Assembly (NCBI GenBank): GCA_036897485.1
Contig: JAYMTF010001472.1
Coordinates: forward strand, 1 to 23,248
DNA length: 23,248 nucleotides
Direction of reading: 5' to 3'
Origin: Pelargonium nanum
Lineage: Eukaryota; Streptophyta; Magnoliopsida; Geraniales; Geraniaceae
The notes under the pieces were generated by a model. That model was not told where the DNA came from. It saw nothing but the letters and a program-made list of their open reading frames with translations, and searched no databases. Positions 1 through 10,156 of the stretch are shown here, piece after piece (within the stretch, counting starts at the first letter, position 1; each line of letters starts with the position of its first letter). A program made the translations under genes and the position numbers.

Positions 1-137
1 GATGTATCTGTTTTATGTGGATAGTTCATATGGGTTATTTGTAATTAACCCTATAATTTAAATGAAAAAATATATTATTAAAATGAAAAAATATGTTTTC
101 CATGTCCTTGCGGAAAAAGAAAAGCCCCAAAACCCCT

Positions 138-144
138 ATAAGGC
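138..144 (+). promoter_or_regulatory. TATA-like box of TIM14
   Basis: TATAAGG lies 100 bases upstream of the start codon, after a very AT-rich stretch (1-110). The interval to the ATG reads as a short CT-rich plant 5' leader. Transcription probably starts around 165-175. This is inferred from spacing and composition only. Confidence 0.4.
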
Positions 145-243
145 GGTGGTTTGATGGTTTCTGAAACCAGACCGAACACAGACCCGCGCACGTTCGTTTT
201 TCAATCTCTCTTCGAGCTCTGATCTATCATCACATTCACAGTA

Positions 244-2274
244 ATGGTGAGCTTCTCTAGTTTTTTTTCTTGATAATTGTTTATTTTTCTGTTATTTTTT
301 CCCGATTAGTTTTCGATTCGGAAGCAAGCGGTTTTGATCATGTTTGTGGTGTCAAAGAAATTATTTTTATTGTTAGGGTTCTGATTATTTGATGTTTCTA
401 GGAGTAGGGATTTCGGTTTAGTTACGGATACGTGTTTTGTTTGCTAAATCCTTTGTTTGGTTGGCGAGAAATGGCAGGAAAATAATTGATTGTGGAGCTA
501 GGGTTCTTAATTTAGGGCTGAAATAATTGATTGTTCACTCTTTTTCCTCATGAGCTTTGATTTGTAGTTTATGGGGGATATATACACAATTTGAATTTAA
601 GGATGTTAGAGATTGACACATCCACTTGATTTTCATGTAGTAGTTGAGTGAAGTGGTCAAGGCCTTCGAGAGCTTTTTGTGATTAAAGAATTTAGTAACA
701 TTGAAAGGAAGGCTCTATGGGTTACTTAGACGACCATGTGTGTTATGTGACAGAGTGTTGGGCCCTTCAAAGACATAAAATGCGGTAATGGAGATGAATG
801 CTTAGGTGGATGTGAGGTGACACTAGGAATGATAAGATTAGTAATGGGACTATTCGGGAAAAAGTTCGGGTAGCGCCAATTAGTAAGATGTAGTAGGGAA
901 ATCATTTAAGGTGGTTTGGACATGTTGAATGTAGAGAGATATTAATATCATAAAAACAACCAAAGTTTTGAAAGAAGAATGCTTAAATTGTACTACTCAT
1001 CTTCACGGCATGTTGATCACTATTACTTGTGAATATCATAGTAGATTAATGAGATCCTAATTCCATGGATCCTCAGGAACCTTGGGTTGCCTTGCAGCAT
1101 CTATCTAGAACTCGTGTTTCTTTTCATCATTTTTTTTGTCTGTCAATAAAGCTGTAGTCCCTTGAGAGTATTTAAAATTCAAAAGCTTTACACAATCAAA
1201 ATATTAAAATCACGACTGTGTAGAAACTGTTATTTTGGAATGATGTGATTTGGTTAGTTCTATCTGCTTTCTTGTTTTGTATTATTGTTACTACACATAT
1301 GAATCTCGCATTCATGGTTGAAACTACAAAGTTGGTAGCATACTTCTATTCTTGAATTGAATGTTTAGACAACTGTGTTTCTTATTAAACCATAACCTGA
1401 ACAAATGATGCTGAAATGTGTAACAGGCCGCTCCATTGCTTGCCGGTATGGCTGTAGCTGCTGCTGCCTATGCTGGTAGACGCAGTATCCTTGCTTGGCA
1501 GGCATTTAAAGCAAGACCTCCTACATTGCGCAAATTTTACGAAGGGGGTTTTCAGCCCGCCATGACGATGAGGGAAGCAGCTCTAATACTTGGAGTCAGG
1601 TATGCTCGACACTATATCTATGCCTAGGAATTTATTCTCTTCCAAAGGTATTGGGTTCTAAACATGCTTTATTTGGTGATTTGTGTAAGTGAGGTGCAAG
1701 GATTAGGTTGTTTGACGTGAAATTTGAAGACTTACCTTAGAGAGCTATTTTTTTTTTTTTTTGTGGGAAGTGTTCTAAATATGCTTTGTTTGGCATAGTG
1801 TGTAAGTGAGGTGCAAGGATTACGCTGTGATGAGAATTTTAATGACACGCTAGAGAGCTATGTTTTTGTGGAAGTTATTCTCTTCGATGGGTATAGGAAG
1901 GTTTCTAAACATGCTTTGTTTGGTGTATTGTGTAAGTGAGGTGCAGGGTTTAGTTTTGTTTTGCCAATTTATAGTGGCGAAGTCAATCAAGAAACTTCTG
2001 TGTTTTATTCTCTTTAAACTGTCATGATTCTTCTCATTTACAAATGCATTGTCATATTTGCTGCAACTTCATATATTTTTCTCGCTCACCCGAACTTTTG
2101 TTACTTAAAATTTACAGGGAAAGAACCCCGATCGATAAGGTGAAGGAAGCACATAGGAAGGTGATGGTTGCAAACCATCCTGATGCGGGCGGTAGCCACT
2201 ACCTTGCATCCAAAATTAATGAAGCGAAAGAGATGATGCTGGGGAAAAGCAAGGGCAGTGGATCTGCATTTTGA
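244..2274 (+). CDS. TIM14: Mitochondrial import motor J-protein TIM14/PAM18 (3 coding exons)
   Basis: Coding exons are 244-246 (the ATG alone), 1427-1599 and 2118-2274. All introns are GT-AG and the joins keep frame, giving 110 aa. In known homologues this protein sits in the inner mitochondrial membrane and stimulates the ATPase of mtHsp70 at the TIM23 channel, with TIM16 as partner. Residues 4-18 form a small-residue membrane segment ([15 protein letters not shown]). It is followed by the conserved stretches WQAFKARPP and [10 protein letters not shown], then a C-terminal J domain from about 50. The HPD motif is at 79-81 inside [10 protein letters not shown], then KINEAK and a GSAF end. Plant TIM14 proteins are about 112 aa, so it is full length. 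The start is chosen because homologues begin MA-P-F/L-AG, which needs the ATG just upstream of the intron donor at 247. Two in-frame Met codons inside exon 2 (residues 9 and 47) are less likely starts. Confidence 0.95.
741..938 (+). mobile_element. RTE-like LINE fragment (reverse transcriptase C-terminus) in TIM14 intron 1
   Basis: One frame, 66 codons with a few stops, reads through the tail motif common in plant RTE-type LINE polymerases. ECWAL is followed by HKM, MLRWM, then [10 protein letters not shown] and finally LRWFGHVE. The order and spacing match the family. No endonuclease or main polymerase motifs are nearby, so this is a short dead fragment of roughly 200 bases or slightly more, in the same orientation as the host gene. 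Identification rests on remembered family motifs. Confidence 0.75.
1630..1960 (+). repeat. Three-copy imperfect tandem repeat in TIM14 intron 2
   Basis: The core TTCTAAACATGCTTTGTTTGG recurs near 1654, 1772 and 1901. Each time it is followed by GTGTAAGTGAGGTGCAAGG or a close variant. The first two copies continue into a shared AGAGAGCTAT segment and a T-rich run. The period is about 118 to 129 bases and the copies have diverged. The array lies wholly within the 1600-2117 intron and has no coding content. Confidence 0.8.
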
Positions 2275-2481
2275 CCAGATAATGTAGCTAAAGTGATTAT
2301 TTTCTTTATTTCATTACAACAAGAAGAGACAACAATTTACATTTTAACTTTTACTTTTAGAATACCTTGTTGACATATTGTTAGCACTTTACACTGTTGT
2401 GGATGTTGCTCACTGCACTCATGGCTTGTCAAGATTGTCTGTGTTGTTCCACTTCTTGTGGGAAATTCAGAATATTCTGTA

Positions 2482-2487
2482 AATAAA
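2482..2487 (+). terminator. Likely poly(A) signal of TIM14
   Basis: AATAAA lies 208 bases past the TIM14 stop, in a T-rich context typical of plant 3' ends. No other canonical signal is evident nearer the stop on this strand. Confidence 0.4.
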
Positions 2488-2559
2488 GTTGGGTGGCTAT
2501 TGCATGGTTTATTCCTTTTCTTTTTCTTCTTGCTGTCCATATTCTTTTTCTTGGTTCTC

Positions 2560-3170
2560 AATGTCATTTATTATAAAACTTATTTGATTTGAACTTGTTT
2601 AATTAGAGAACTTATTTTTATGAGAATGAGATTCTCATTCATCATGTGAAAGGAGGGAGGACAAGAACTTAGTACAAACAAATTCACTTTGTCAAATTAT
2701 AATGTAATGTTCAAGACCTATTTATTACAAAATTCAGCAAAATTAGCATACTCTATAAAATTTGTGTATGTCTCAAGTTTGTAATCCAAACACCATCTTA
2801 ATATACTAAAACTAATACAAGGATTCAACCACATTAGCATTTATTGATTTATTTATTTCTGTTTGCTAGGCCATAAACTCATAACCAAAACAACCAAACT
2901 TAACCCATCACTTGTTCACATCCTTCAAACCTACCTTAATTCTGTAATTCAACAATTAGAACAAACAGAAAATTTGCTGCCTCATTGCTTTATGGCATTT
3001 CTCATCATTCATTAGAGCCATTCAAAATTTTGGAAATTGAATGAGAATTAAAATCTATCTATCTTGCTAGCTCCACTCTGAGCATAGGATCAAGCAAGCT
3101 GTGGTATTTACATCCAAATTTCAAGGCAGGACACTGAAAAAGAAAACCTATAAATATTAGTGATAGCATA
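2560..3170. other. Convergent spacer between TIM14 and the hydrolase
   Basis: The sequence is AT-rich and shows no protein with family resemblance. A cluster of minus-strand AATAAA signals at 2840-2857 is the best candidate for the hydrolase 3' end, implying a 3' UTR of about 310 bases. The short frames in this stretch are unremarkable. Confidence 0.5.
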
Positions 3171-6100
3171 TCATTCACTTGGTGGCAGTACCTCTTCTGT
3201 ATCTTCATCAAATGGATGTAGATCACTCTCCGCAATCTTGTCAACTGGACCTTGTGGTGTTCCGAAAAGATCGGTGAGTATCTGGCGATGGCATTCGTCG
3301 CAAAAGAAGAAGTACGAGAAATGGCCTTCGTTTGGGAGTTTATGCACAATTGCCTGTGGAATAACTCGGGCCACATAGTCCGTTACTGATGGCGGGACAA
3401 CATAATCGTCCATTCCCTGTATATTAACAATAATCAGGAAGATGCGATAAAACAATGAAAGGGGTAAGGGTTTGTTCAGGTTGCGGGTTTTGGGCTACAC
3501 AGCGTTTCAGGTTTTACATGCAAAGTGTGCGGGTTTGCCCGTCCCAACCCACAGATTTCCAAGAATCGTCCAACTTAAACCTGGCCCAAAAAGGTCAGGT
3601 CCACATAGAACCTAAATGTTCCGGGTTGGATTTCGGGTGCCCACGGGTTTGGGTTAAAACTCCCAGCTCTGGTTGCACCATGTTGATATGATGATGGGAA
3701 CATCAACTCAATTTGGTAGATTTTGAACTGCTAACGATTTGGTACTCTAGTTTGGTTTTGAGCCGAAAGAGAAGTACTCCAGGGAAAGAAATCGCTTCCA
3801 GTTCAATTTGGATGCCCTAATATATATAACACCGAACATATGCATATACATACCTGCCATATGTGTATTGGGTCGAGGAATCCAACCAATTCACATTCTG
3901 CCTGACTGTACAAGGATTTGAGCCACGGGAGAATGCCTTTTCTTTGGCACTTCTTCTGCACCCGAAGATCTGCAAGGCTAAAACCCCAATTTGAAACTTG
4001 GAGCACAGCTTCCTCTATGAACGGCTTTGTATTTCCTTGGCGAATTGACTCCTCCACATCTCTATGCCAAAATTCCACAAACTCTGGCTCTTGAGTTAGA
4101 TTCTTATCCTGAATATTCCAAGTCATGGTGTACAAACTCATCATATAAGTTAAAGTTGCTTTATCAATAAAGCTATTCAAGAAGTCTATCGCGCAATGAC
4201 TATCGAAGTTTAGAATTTATTCAACATGATTTGTTAGATATCATTTTAATAGGCGACTTTTAGATGGTATCCTCCCAGCACATTGAAAGGTCAATAGATC
4301 ATTTATAGTCTGTCAACCATAAAATGTCACTATAGCCAAATGTAAATGCCAATTCTCAATGCCGTGAACAAGATATGATTACAAAAAATAATTCGACAAA
4401 GTAAATGCAAAGGACAAATTTCACGATAGCATAAAGATGAATAGGTGTTCACTGCTCACCTTCTCTCCCAGTGTCAAGGACAACCACTTCTCAATTGGAC
4501 CGTGCTTTCCGGAAAGAAAAGTCCGGCGGTAAAAAGAAGAGAGAAGCTTAGGAAAACTCCGAGCTAAATAGTACAGGAGTCTTCTTCTACCAACCCACTT
4601 TTCCCAAGTCCGGGAACGCTCTTCTTTAGTCATGCTCGGCTCATATGGATTAACCATTGGGGCAAGCATGGCAGCACCTGCATAATCAAATGCACATAAA
4701 TCACCACAAATTTATGCTTGCTCACACATATACAATGGTTAATTTAAAAAACTAGAAAGCTCTAGACAAGTATAAAGGATCACTCTCAGAGAAACATGAA
4801 AAAATGCACACAATAGAATCAAACAAACATCATCCCACAATACTGACAATTAGTGTCTCAAATTGATATGATCTCCATTGAAAAACTAGTTCACATACAA
4901 ATATTAGGAAATTAAAAGTTCAAGTAAAAGTTCAAGATCACTACTTTGACAAAATAACCAAATTATGAGCCCCATAATTGCATTGATAGAATGGGTATGT
5001 AAGCTAGTGGCATTGACTATAGCTAAATGTAACATTACTGTCACGTGAATGACATTTATCAGGTTGCCAATATGCTCCACAAAAATTAACAGAGTTCCAT
5101 ACTCTCTTCTTAGTTGCATCATTTTGAACAAGTTGAGGAACTAAGATGTTCCTTTCCCGAAATACTGTCAAGACTATTTAGCAGCCTGCGAGCAAATTTG
5201 GTTCACTTATCAACTATGGTTAAGTGGATTGGGTGTGTCTGCGTGTATATGTGTGTACTGAGAACCACCCACCTATATTTAATTTCCAATTCTGAGAAAT
5301 GAATAGAACCACGGTGCTCTTAGGTATCATTGTTATGACCATAGGGGACATAAAGATTACAGACTATAAAGTAAGTTTAAACATAAAATGATAAGAGAAA
5401 TTTGATATACCTGCAATTCTGTTAGGAATATATCTGAGTGCAGCCCAAGCATGCATGGCTCCACTTGAGTAGCCCAACACCCAGAATTTGTCACTGACAC
5501 CAACAGCATCTGCTAAGTACATCATATCCCACGCTGACGAGTTAAGGTTCCTTCTGGGATGAAGATCACTCTCCCCAAAACCAGGAAGATCATATGTAAT
5601 TAGGCGAACACCAAACTCTTCAAGCAACGACACTTTGATTCCCGGTATACCTATCATAGGAAAAAAATATTTTTCTATCGTCAACTTTGTACTAAATTTC
5701 TTTAAAAGACACATCTAATTCATGAATATAACTTCATATAAAAGTTAGAGATTTTTTTCACCTGCAAGGCGGGAGGAAAGAAAAGAATGTGGAGCAATCA
5801 ATGAAAATCTAGCTCTGTCTGCAGGAACACCTATTTCATTATAAGCCATGTGCCTACCATCTGGAAGTAGTATGCGGCTAGCACTTGGAGGATGGATGTG
5901 AATTTTCTTTATAGGTGGAGCCACATCATCAGTTTTCTTATTCACATTCAATGCTGCACAGAACAATGCCGGCATGACATGTCATCCAGATAGTACCAAA
6001 ATGGAAGAGAAATAACTTTTTGTATTAAACAAGGAAACATGCATACCTAAGTAAATAGTTTTTAGGGAAAAAAACTATAATATTTCAAGTAAATTATTGA

Positions 6101-7281
6101 GGTTCATGAAAATAGACATCAATAGCATACCAAGTATATAGTTGCCACATAAACATATAATATTCCCTGCATGGAAGACTAATTTATTTATTTTTATCAA
6201 TTTCACTTAAACCAACAAAAAAATATTCCTCTTACCGGCATAGCAGGACTGAAGGCTCACTTAATGTGCCTTCAAATTCAAAACTGTATAATTACTTTCC
6301 ACTTCAAATAACTGAAGTTTAAGCAAACACAAGATCTAATCACATCCCATGGTGGCAATCATGAGAGTCTCTAGAGGCAGTTCAAGTAAATATGCCTACT
6401 ACTAGTATCGACAACAAGGATACCATATCTCTATTGTAATTGAAACACTTATGTGCAGAGCAAACCAGTGAGCATTAATCAACCAGTGTTTGAAGATCCA
6501 ATGTTTTGACCCGTGCAAGTAACAAGCCTCAGCATAGTAAATAAGCCACCAATATATCATGATCAAATTAGTTGGAATATTAAACTTGTTGGATCAGGTT
6601 TATAAATTAAATAATAAACCATAACATCTAACTAGCTAGTTATCCTTAATTTAAACCAAATAATACCATATTTAACCAATATCATGCAATTAATGCCTCT
6701 ATATTATGAATAACTCAAGATATTTTGTAAAAGAGCTGCAAATTTAATCCAATGACAATGTTAAAAGCTAAAACCAAAGAGATCAATCACCCACATGATC
6801 ATGTAGCAAATCAAAACCCACCAACCTATGATCAACAACAATTTCAAAAAGAAAAGAAAAACAATATACCTGCAAGTGCAAGAATCACAACGAAGAACAC
6901 CACACACCACGCATGAAACGGATCCCGATCCTCCGGCAAGTATTCATTCAAAAAGCTCAATCTACCCGAAACCTTCGCCAATGGCTTTCCCACCTTTTGC
7001 ATTACATACGAATCCTCAGTCACTAAGCTCTGCACCACAATGTCTTTACAACCCCTCCCCAAGTCCAAAAGCAATTCCCCCCAAGCTTTCGCAAACTCCT
7101 TCACCTGATCCTTCAAGCTCTCTTCAACAACCGACTCATCGCCTACCGAGTAATTACCCAATTTCCTAGCCTCAAACGATGGAGTCGAAACTCCAACCGG
7201 ATCACCCGGGTACCTAATTCCAGTATCCTCCACCAAACTCGCAAGCTCATCTTGCCATGAATTCGATCCCACTTCGGCCAT
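3171..7281 (-). CDS. Membrane-anchored alpha/beta hydrolase (6 coding exons)
   Basis: Exons, in transcript order, are 7281-6870, 5953-5762, 5650-5411, 4677-4460, 4108-3854 and 3416-3171. All introns are GT-AG with matching phases (1,1,1,0,0), giving 520 aa. The N-terminal 115 residues look helical and soluble. A hydrophobic segment at about 122-138 follows (CVVFFVVILALA). The hydrolase fold then runs from the DGRHMAYNEIG strand onward. APHSFLSSRLAG replaces the usual HG oxyanion motif. DLPGFGESD is at 222-230. The nucleophile elbow GYSSG at 261-265 puts Ser263 in place. GMDDYVVPP supplies acid Asp443 and EGHFSYFF supplies His471. A full triad implies an active serine hydrolase. The substrate is unknown, and epoxide-hydrolase-like labels for this plant family are not evidence of function. 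The ATG giving MAEVGSNSW is chosen because no better in-frame ATG lies upstream. Confidence 0.93.
3455..3671 (-). mobile_element. Possible hAT-type MITE fragment in hydrolase intron 5
   Basis: Read on the minus strand, the segment opens with CAGAGCTGGGAG and runs into stacked ACCCAAACCCG, CACCCG and AACCCGG motifs. This is how many plant hAT elements begin. The opposite side (3455-3500) is GGGTTT-rich, but I see no matching terminal repeat or 8-base duplication. Probably one surviving end of a short non-autonomous element. Confidence 0.35.
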
Positions 7282-7367
7282 TTGCACCACAAAGTACAAA
7301 ATCACTGAATCATCCAATCAAAAACCCAAATTTCTTATCAATTCTAAGAACAAAAACAGCATTAAAT

Positions 7368-7384
7368 CCACCACCACCACCACC
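7368..7384. repeat. (CCA)n microsatellite
   Basis: Nearly six CCA units, read as TGG repeats on the hydrolase sense strand. It lies about 90 bases upstream of the hydrolase ATG, in its 5' leader or the intron before it. Confidence 0.8.
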
Positions 7385-7589
7385 CTGGTTTCCACAACAG
7401 TTTCAACTTTCAACACAATGCATAAACTGTTAAAGCAAGTACAGAACAGAGAATCAATATAATATATCAAAATACAAATGCATAAAATAGAGACAAATGG
7501 AAGGTTTAGGTCTAGGCCTTTTGCTTTAACCAGAAGATTCACAGTAAATACAGAGCTGAAATGCAACTTTAAAAGCGTGATCTTCAAGC

Positions 7590-7606
7590 TGGCTTTATTT
7601 AAATCC
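7590..7606 (-). promoter_or_regulatory. Candidate TATA box upstream of the hydrolase
   Basis: On the minus strand the sequence reads GATTTAAATAAAG, a reasonable plant TATA-like element about 310 bases upstream of the ATG. It competes with a model in which transcription starts near 8060 and an upstream exon is spliced on. The two cannot be separated from sequence. Confidence 0.3.
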
Positions 7607-7773
7607 CTAAAAATCAAAACCCTAACCGACCACCATTCAAACGAATCAAAAGTTCCAAAAAAAGTTTCAAAAAATTCCAAAAAAAATACACACAAAAGAT
7701 TCTCTTATCTGCTACTAACTTTCACTTTCCGACACATTTATTTTTAATTTATTTCATATATTTTTTATTTACC

Positions 7774-8085
7774 TTCTCATGAAATTGACTCTTTAACTGA
7801 TCTTCTTCTCGGCCACCATTAGAGGTCTCGCTCTTGAGCTTTTTTTGATCTGGAAGTTGAGTTGAAGAGGTCGCTCTTAACGTGGAGGGCTGAGATGTCG
7901 CCACGTCAGCAACTGCTGCTTCGTGCTCATTAACGGCCTGGCAAGCCACCGGTTGCGCCGGTTCGTGTCGGGTGGCGGTGCGCGTGTACCGGCTATTGCC
8001 GGTATGTGTACGGCGCTTACCGCATTGAAGAGTGAGTGCATGTGACTTGGGAATGTTCTCATTAAACCTTTTCCTTTTGGCGCTT
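7774..8085 (-). other. ATG-less open frame ending at a splice donor: possible 5' exon of the hydrolase gene
   Basis: On the minus strand, one frame stays open for about 100 codons up to FHEK and a good donor (AAG|GTAAAT) just before 7774. The stretch is much more GC-rich than its surroundings. Its end looks coding-like (KKLKSETSNGGREEDQLKSQ). No ATG occurs in this frame. Joining it to the nearest acceptor before the hydrolase ATG (TTCAG at about 7304) would not continue the hydrolase frame. It may be a spliced 5' UTR exon, the remains of another gene, or chance. Another frame opens with an ATG at 8062 (61 codons) and could be an upstream ORF. I do not recognise either product. Confidence 0.35.
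7987..8004. repeat. Short perfect inverted repeat upstream of the hydrolase
   Basis: TACCGGC and GCCGGTA face each other across a four-base TATT loop. The stem is GC-rich and sits in the GC-rich island upstream of the hydrolase. It could be a protein-binding palindrome or an RNA hairpin in a leader. No function is claimed. Confidence 0.6.
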
Positions 8086-8220
8086 TTTAACTCATTTCAT
8101 GAGGTGCTGCTAAGCTGTACGTCTACTTTGAATCTAATCCGTTGGTGGGGACGAAGTTTTTGTTTGGTAATCTGATCCAACGGTGCAGAAACCGTGATGA
8201 TATTTACTTCAAATAGTCGG

Positions 8221-8787
8221 AAAATGTATCATTTTGGTCCTCCAAATATTGTTTTGTTTCAAATTGGTATACAATTTAAATTTTGTTCCATTTTGATCCC
8301 ACTATTCATATTGTTCAAATTTGAATCCTAATTATGTTACTCTTGCTTTGTTTCAATTTGACGTGACTTTTATTCTGTAACTTTTTTATTTGTTTATATA
8401 GCAATTACTATGACGCTTAAGTAATGAATTAGACTACAGCAAATGAGAAAGTAATAAATTGATAAAAATTGAACCAATTGGTCAAGTTGGATTCGAATTA
8501 TTTCAGTCTAAACTAATTGTGCTTATAATTAGTTTTATTAGTAAATATAATTAACTTAAACGTCACATGTTTACAACATGACAACAAAAATGGTTCAGAA
8601 ACTATCAATCTAGTCTAGGTTGATAGCAACGACACATATTATACTATTCCAAAGCAAAATTGTATAATTGGGATTCATCTAGAAAAGTATAAATAATTGA
8701 AGTATCAAATTGAAACACAAATCAAATTATATACCAATCAAAAACAAAATCAATAGTTAGAGGATCAAAGTGAAATATAATATTTTT
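8221..8787. mobile_element. Long-TIR MITE (Mutator-like style)
   Basis: The segment 8221-8336 aligns with the reverse complement of 8662-8787 over about 115 bases, at roughly 70 percent identity by eye. Shared landmarks, in order, are TTTGGTCCTC / TTTGATCCTC, TTTTGTTT, ATTGGTATA, then TTTGAT and GAATCC-AATTAT. The interior is AT-rich and noncoding. Long terminal inverted repeats with no transposase suggest a non-autonomous Mutator-like element or foldback. I could not settle a target duplication. The divergence suggests an old insertion. Confidence 0.7.
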
Positions 8788-8789
8788 AT

Positions 8790-9795
8790 TAATTTGTTAT
8801 TGTTATTTTATTGAGATTGGGATAGAGAATTGAGAGTGATGACGTGGAGACAGGGAGGGTAGTTGTAGGATTTTGCTAAAACCAACGACTTGGGGTAGCT
8901 TTTCTAGTGGTGGTCCAATCGGTCGTCACTTGTGAGGTGATGGAGTCGGTAGTTGTTCTAGAAACTGCAGCGCAACGTGAGTTTAATAAATTAGAGCATT
9001 ATTTTATCACTCCAATAATACATGTGAAAATTTAAATGGACATTATTAGAAGAAGTTCAATAAAGTGGGGTCATTTGTATTTAAACAAAAATTATTACAT
9101 GGGAAACTTTTTTTTTTAACTCATTACATTGGGAAAATGTTATATTTTGATTACAAAATGTTTATTTTATTGCATTGACGTTTAGTTCAATTATAAATGT
9201 TGTTTTAATTTGGCTACAAACAAAGTTATTTAGTTTTGAAATTGGTTCTATGGAAACATAAGTTTACACCTCTTCCACTCGCGTCTTGAACCACCGCAAC
9301 TCCAACATCTATGACTAGCACGATTTGGATCGATATGCGTTTCAATGTAGTTCACGCTGGACATGTCAAATTCATAGTTAAATGTTCCGTATGTGTGTTA
9401 AATTAAAATATTAGATAATCCGTATTAATTATGAGTACTTAAAATCGAGAGGGGACTTTAAAACATGAAATTGGCAATTCAATGCCATACACCATCGTTT
9501 TGAAGACGATGCCACACTGGCCTCGACAACTCACTCCCACACCACACATAATAAGAACGCGGTATGAACTGTGGTCCGATATTTTTTACGGTGAGAGACT
9601 TTACAAAAAAAGAAGTTACTATAAATTGCATAGAACCATTTAATAGACTGGTTATACAAAGAATGTGACCCGGTTTATTAGTTCAACCGACTTTGGAAAA
9701 CAAATACTACTATATATTTAGAGCTCAAGTAAAGAATTTTATTATTATTTTAATTATGACGTCATCCCTGTCCGATCCCAACATCTTATTTGTCT
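8790..9795. other. Intergenic DNA between the diverging hydrolase and POP4 genes
   Basis: AT-rich sequence with no protein resemblance on either strand. The only local structure noticed is a weak stem at about 9494-9512 (CATCGT/ACGATG). Confidence 0.5.
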
Positions 9796-9801
9796 AACTC
9801 A

Positions 9802-9975
9802 GGCCCACATAGAAAGTAGCATTGAAAGTCCAGCCCAATAACGAGGGCAACAAAAAGTCGAATTTGCCCTTTTGAACAAACCACTCCCGAGTCCCGGCGC
9901 TTGACTAAACGACTATCTTCTAAGTCGTTTCTACTATCGTCTTCCTTTCACCGCAACACAAGTACAAAACCCTAG
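9802..9975 (+). promoter_or_regulatory. POP4 promoter with GGCCCA/AGCCCA elements and telo-box
   Basis: GGCCCA at 9802-9807 and AGCCCA at 9832-9837 are site II-type elements. AAACCCTAG at 9967-9975 is a telo-box next to a GC-rich leader. This pairing is known in plants for ribosomal-protein and RNA-processing genes active in dividing cells, which fits an RNase P/MRP subunit. No clear TATA box is present, also typical of this class. Confidence 0.6.
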
Positions 9976-10024
9976 CCGCCGACTCGTCACCGCCGTCGCC
10001 GACGGAATCAAAGTTTCCAACGGC

Positions 10025-10138
10025 GTAAGCTTTTACGAGTTTTTTTTTTAAAGTTTATAATTTGCAATTTCTGTGGCTCTGGTTACGAAAAGCTGGAGTG
10101 GAAATCGAAAAATCGGCTTTGATTTTGTGCTGTTGCAG
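10025..10138 (+). other. Probable 5' UTR intron of POP4
   Basis: A donor (GGC|GTAAGC) at 10025 and an acceptor (TTGCAG) ending at 10138 flank 114 bases that are T-rich at the start. The acceptor lies 18 bases before the POP4 start codon. No ATG-initiated extension of the protein runs through this stretch, so it is best read as an intron in the leader. Confidence 0.55.
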
Positions 10139-10156
10139 ATATTCTCTGGATTTTCC

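Noticed and set aside
6828-7169. Plus-strand frame of 113 codons rich in Pro and Ser
   Set aside because: It is antisense to the first hydrolase exon, which has clear family resemblance, and it is shaped by that exon's codon use.
7877-8062. 61-codon minus-strand frame starting with ATG, proposed as a small gene
   Set aside because: Composition is R/P/T-rich from a GC-rich leader and I recognise no family. Kept only as a possible upstream ORF in the finding on this stretch.
9480-9520. Small hairpin as a microRNA precursor
   Set aside because: The stem is only six base pairs, far too short for a plant precursor.
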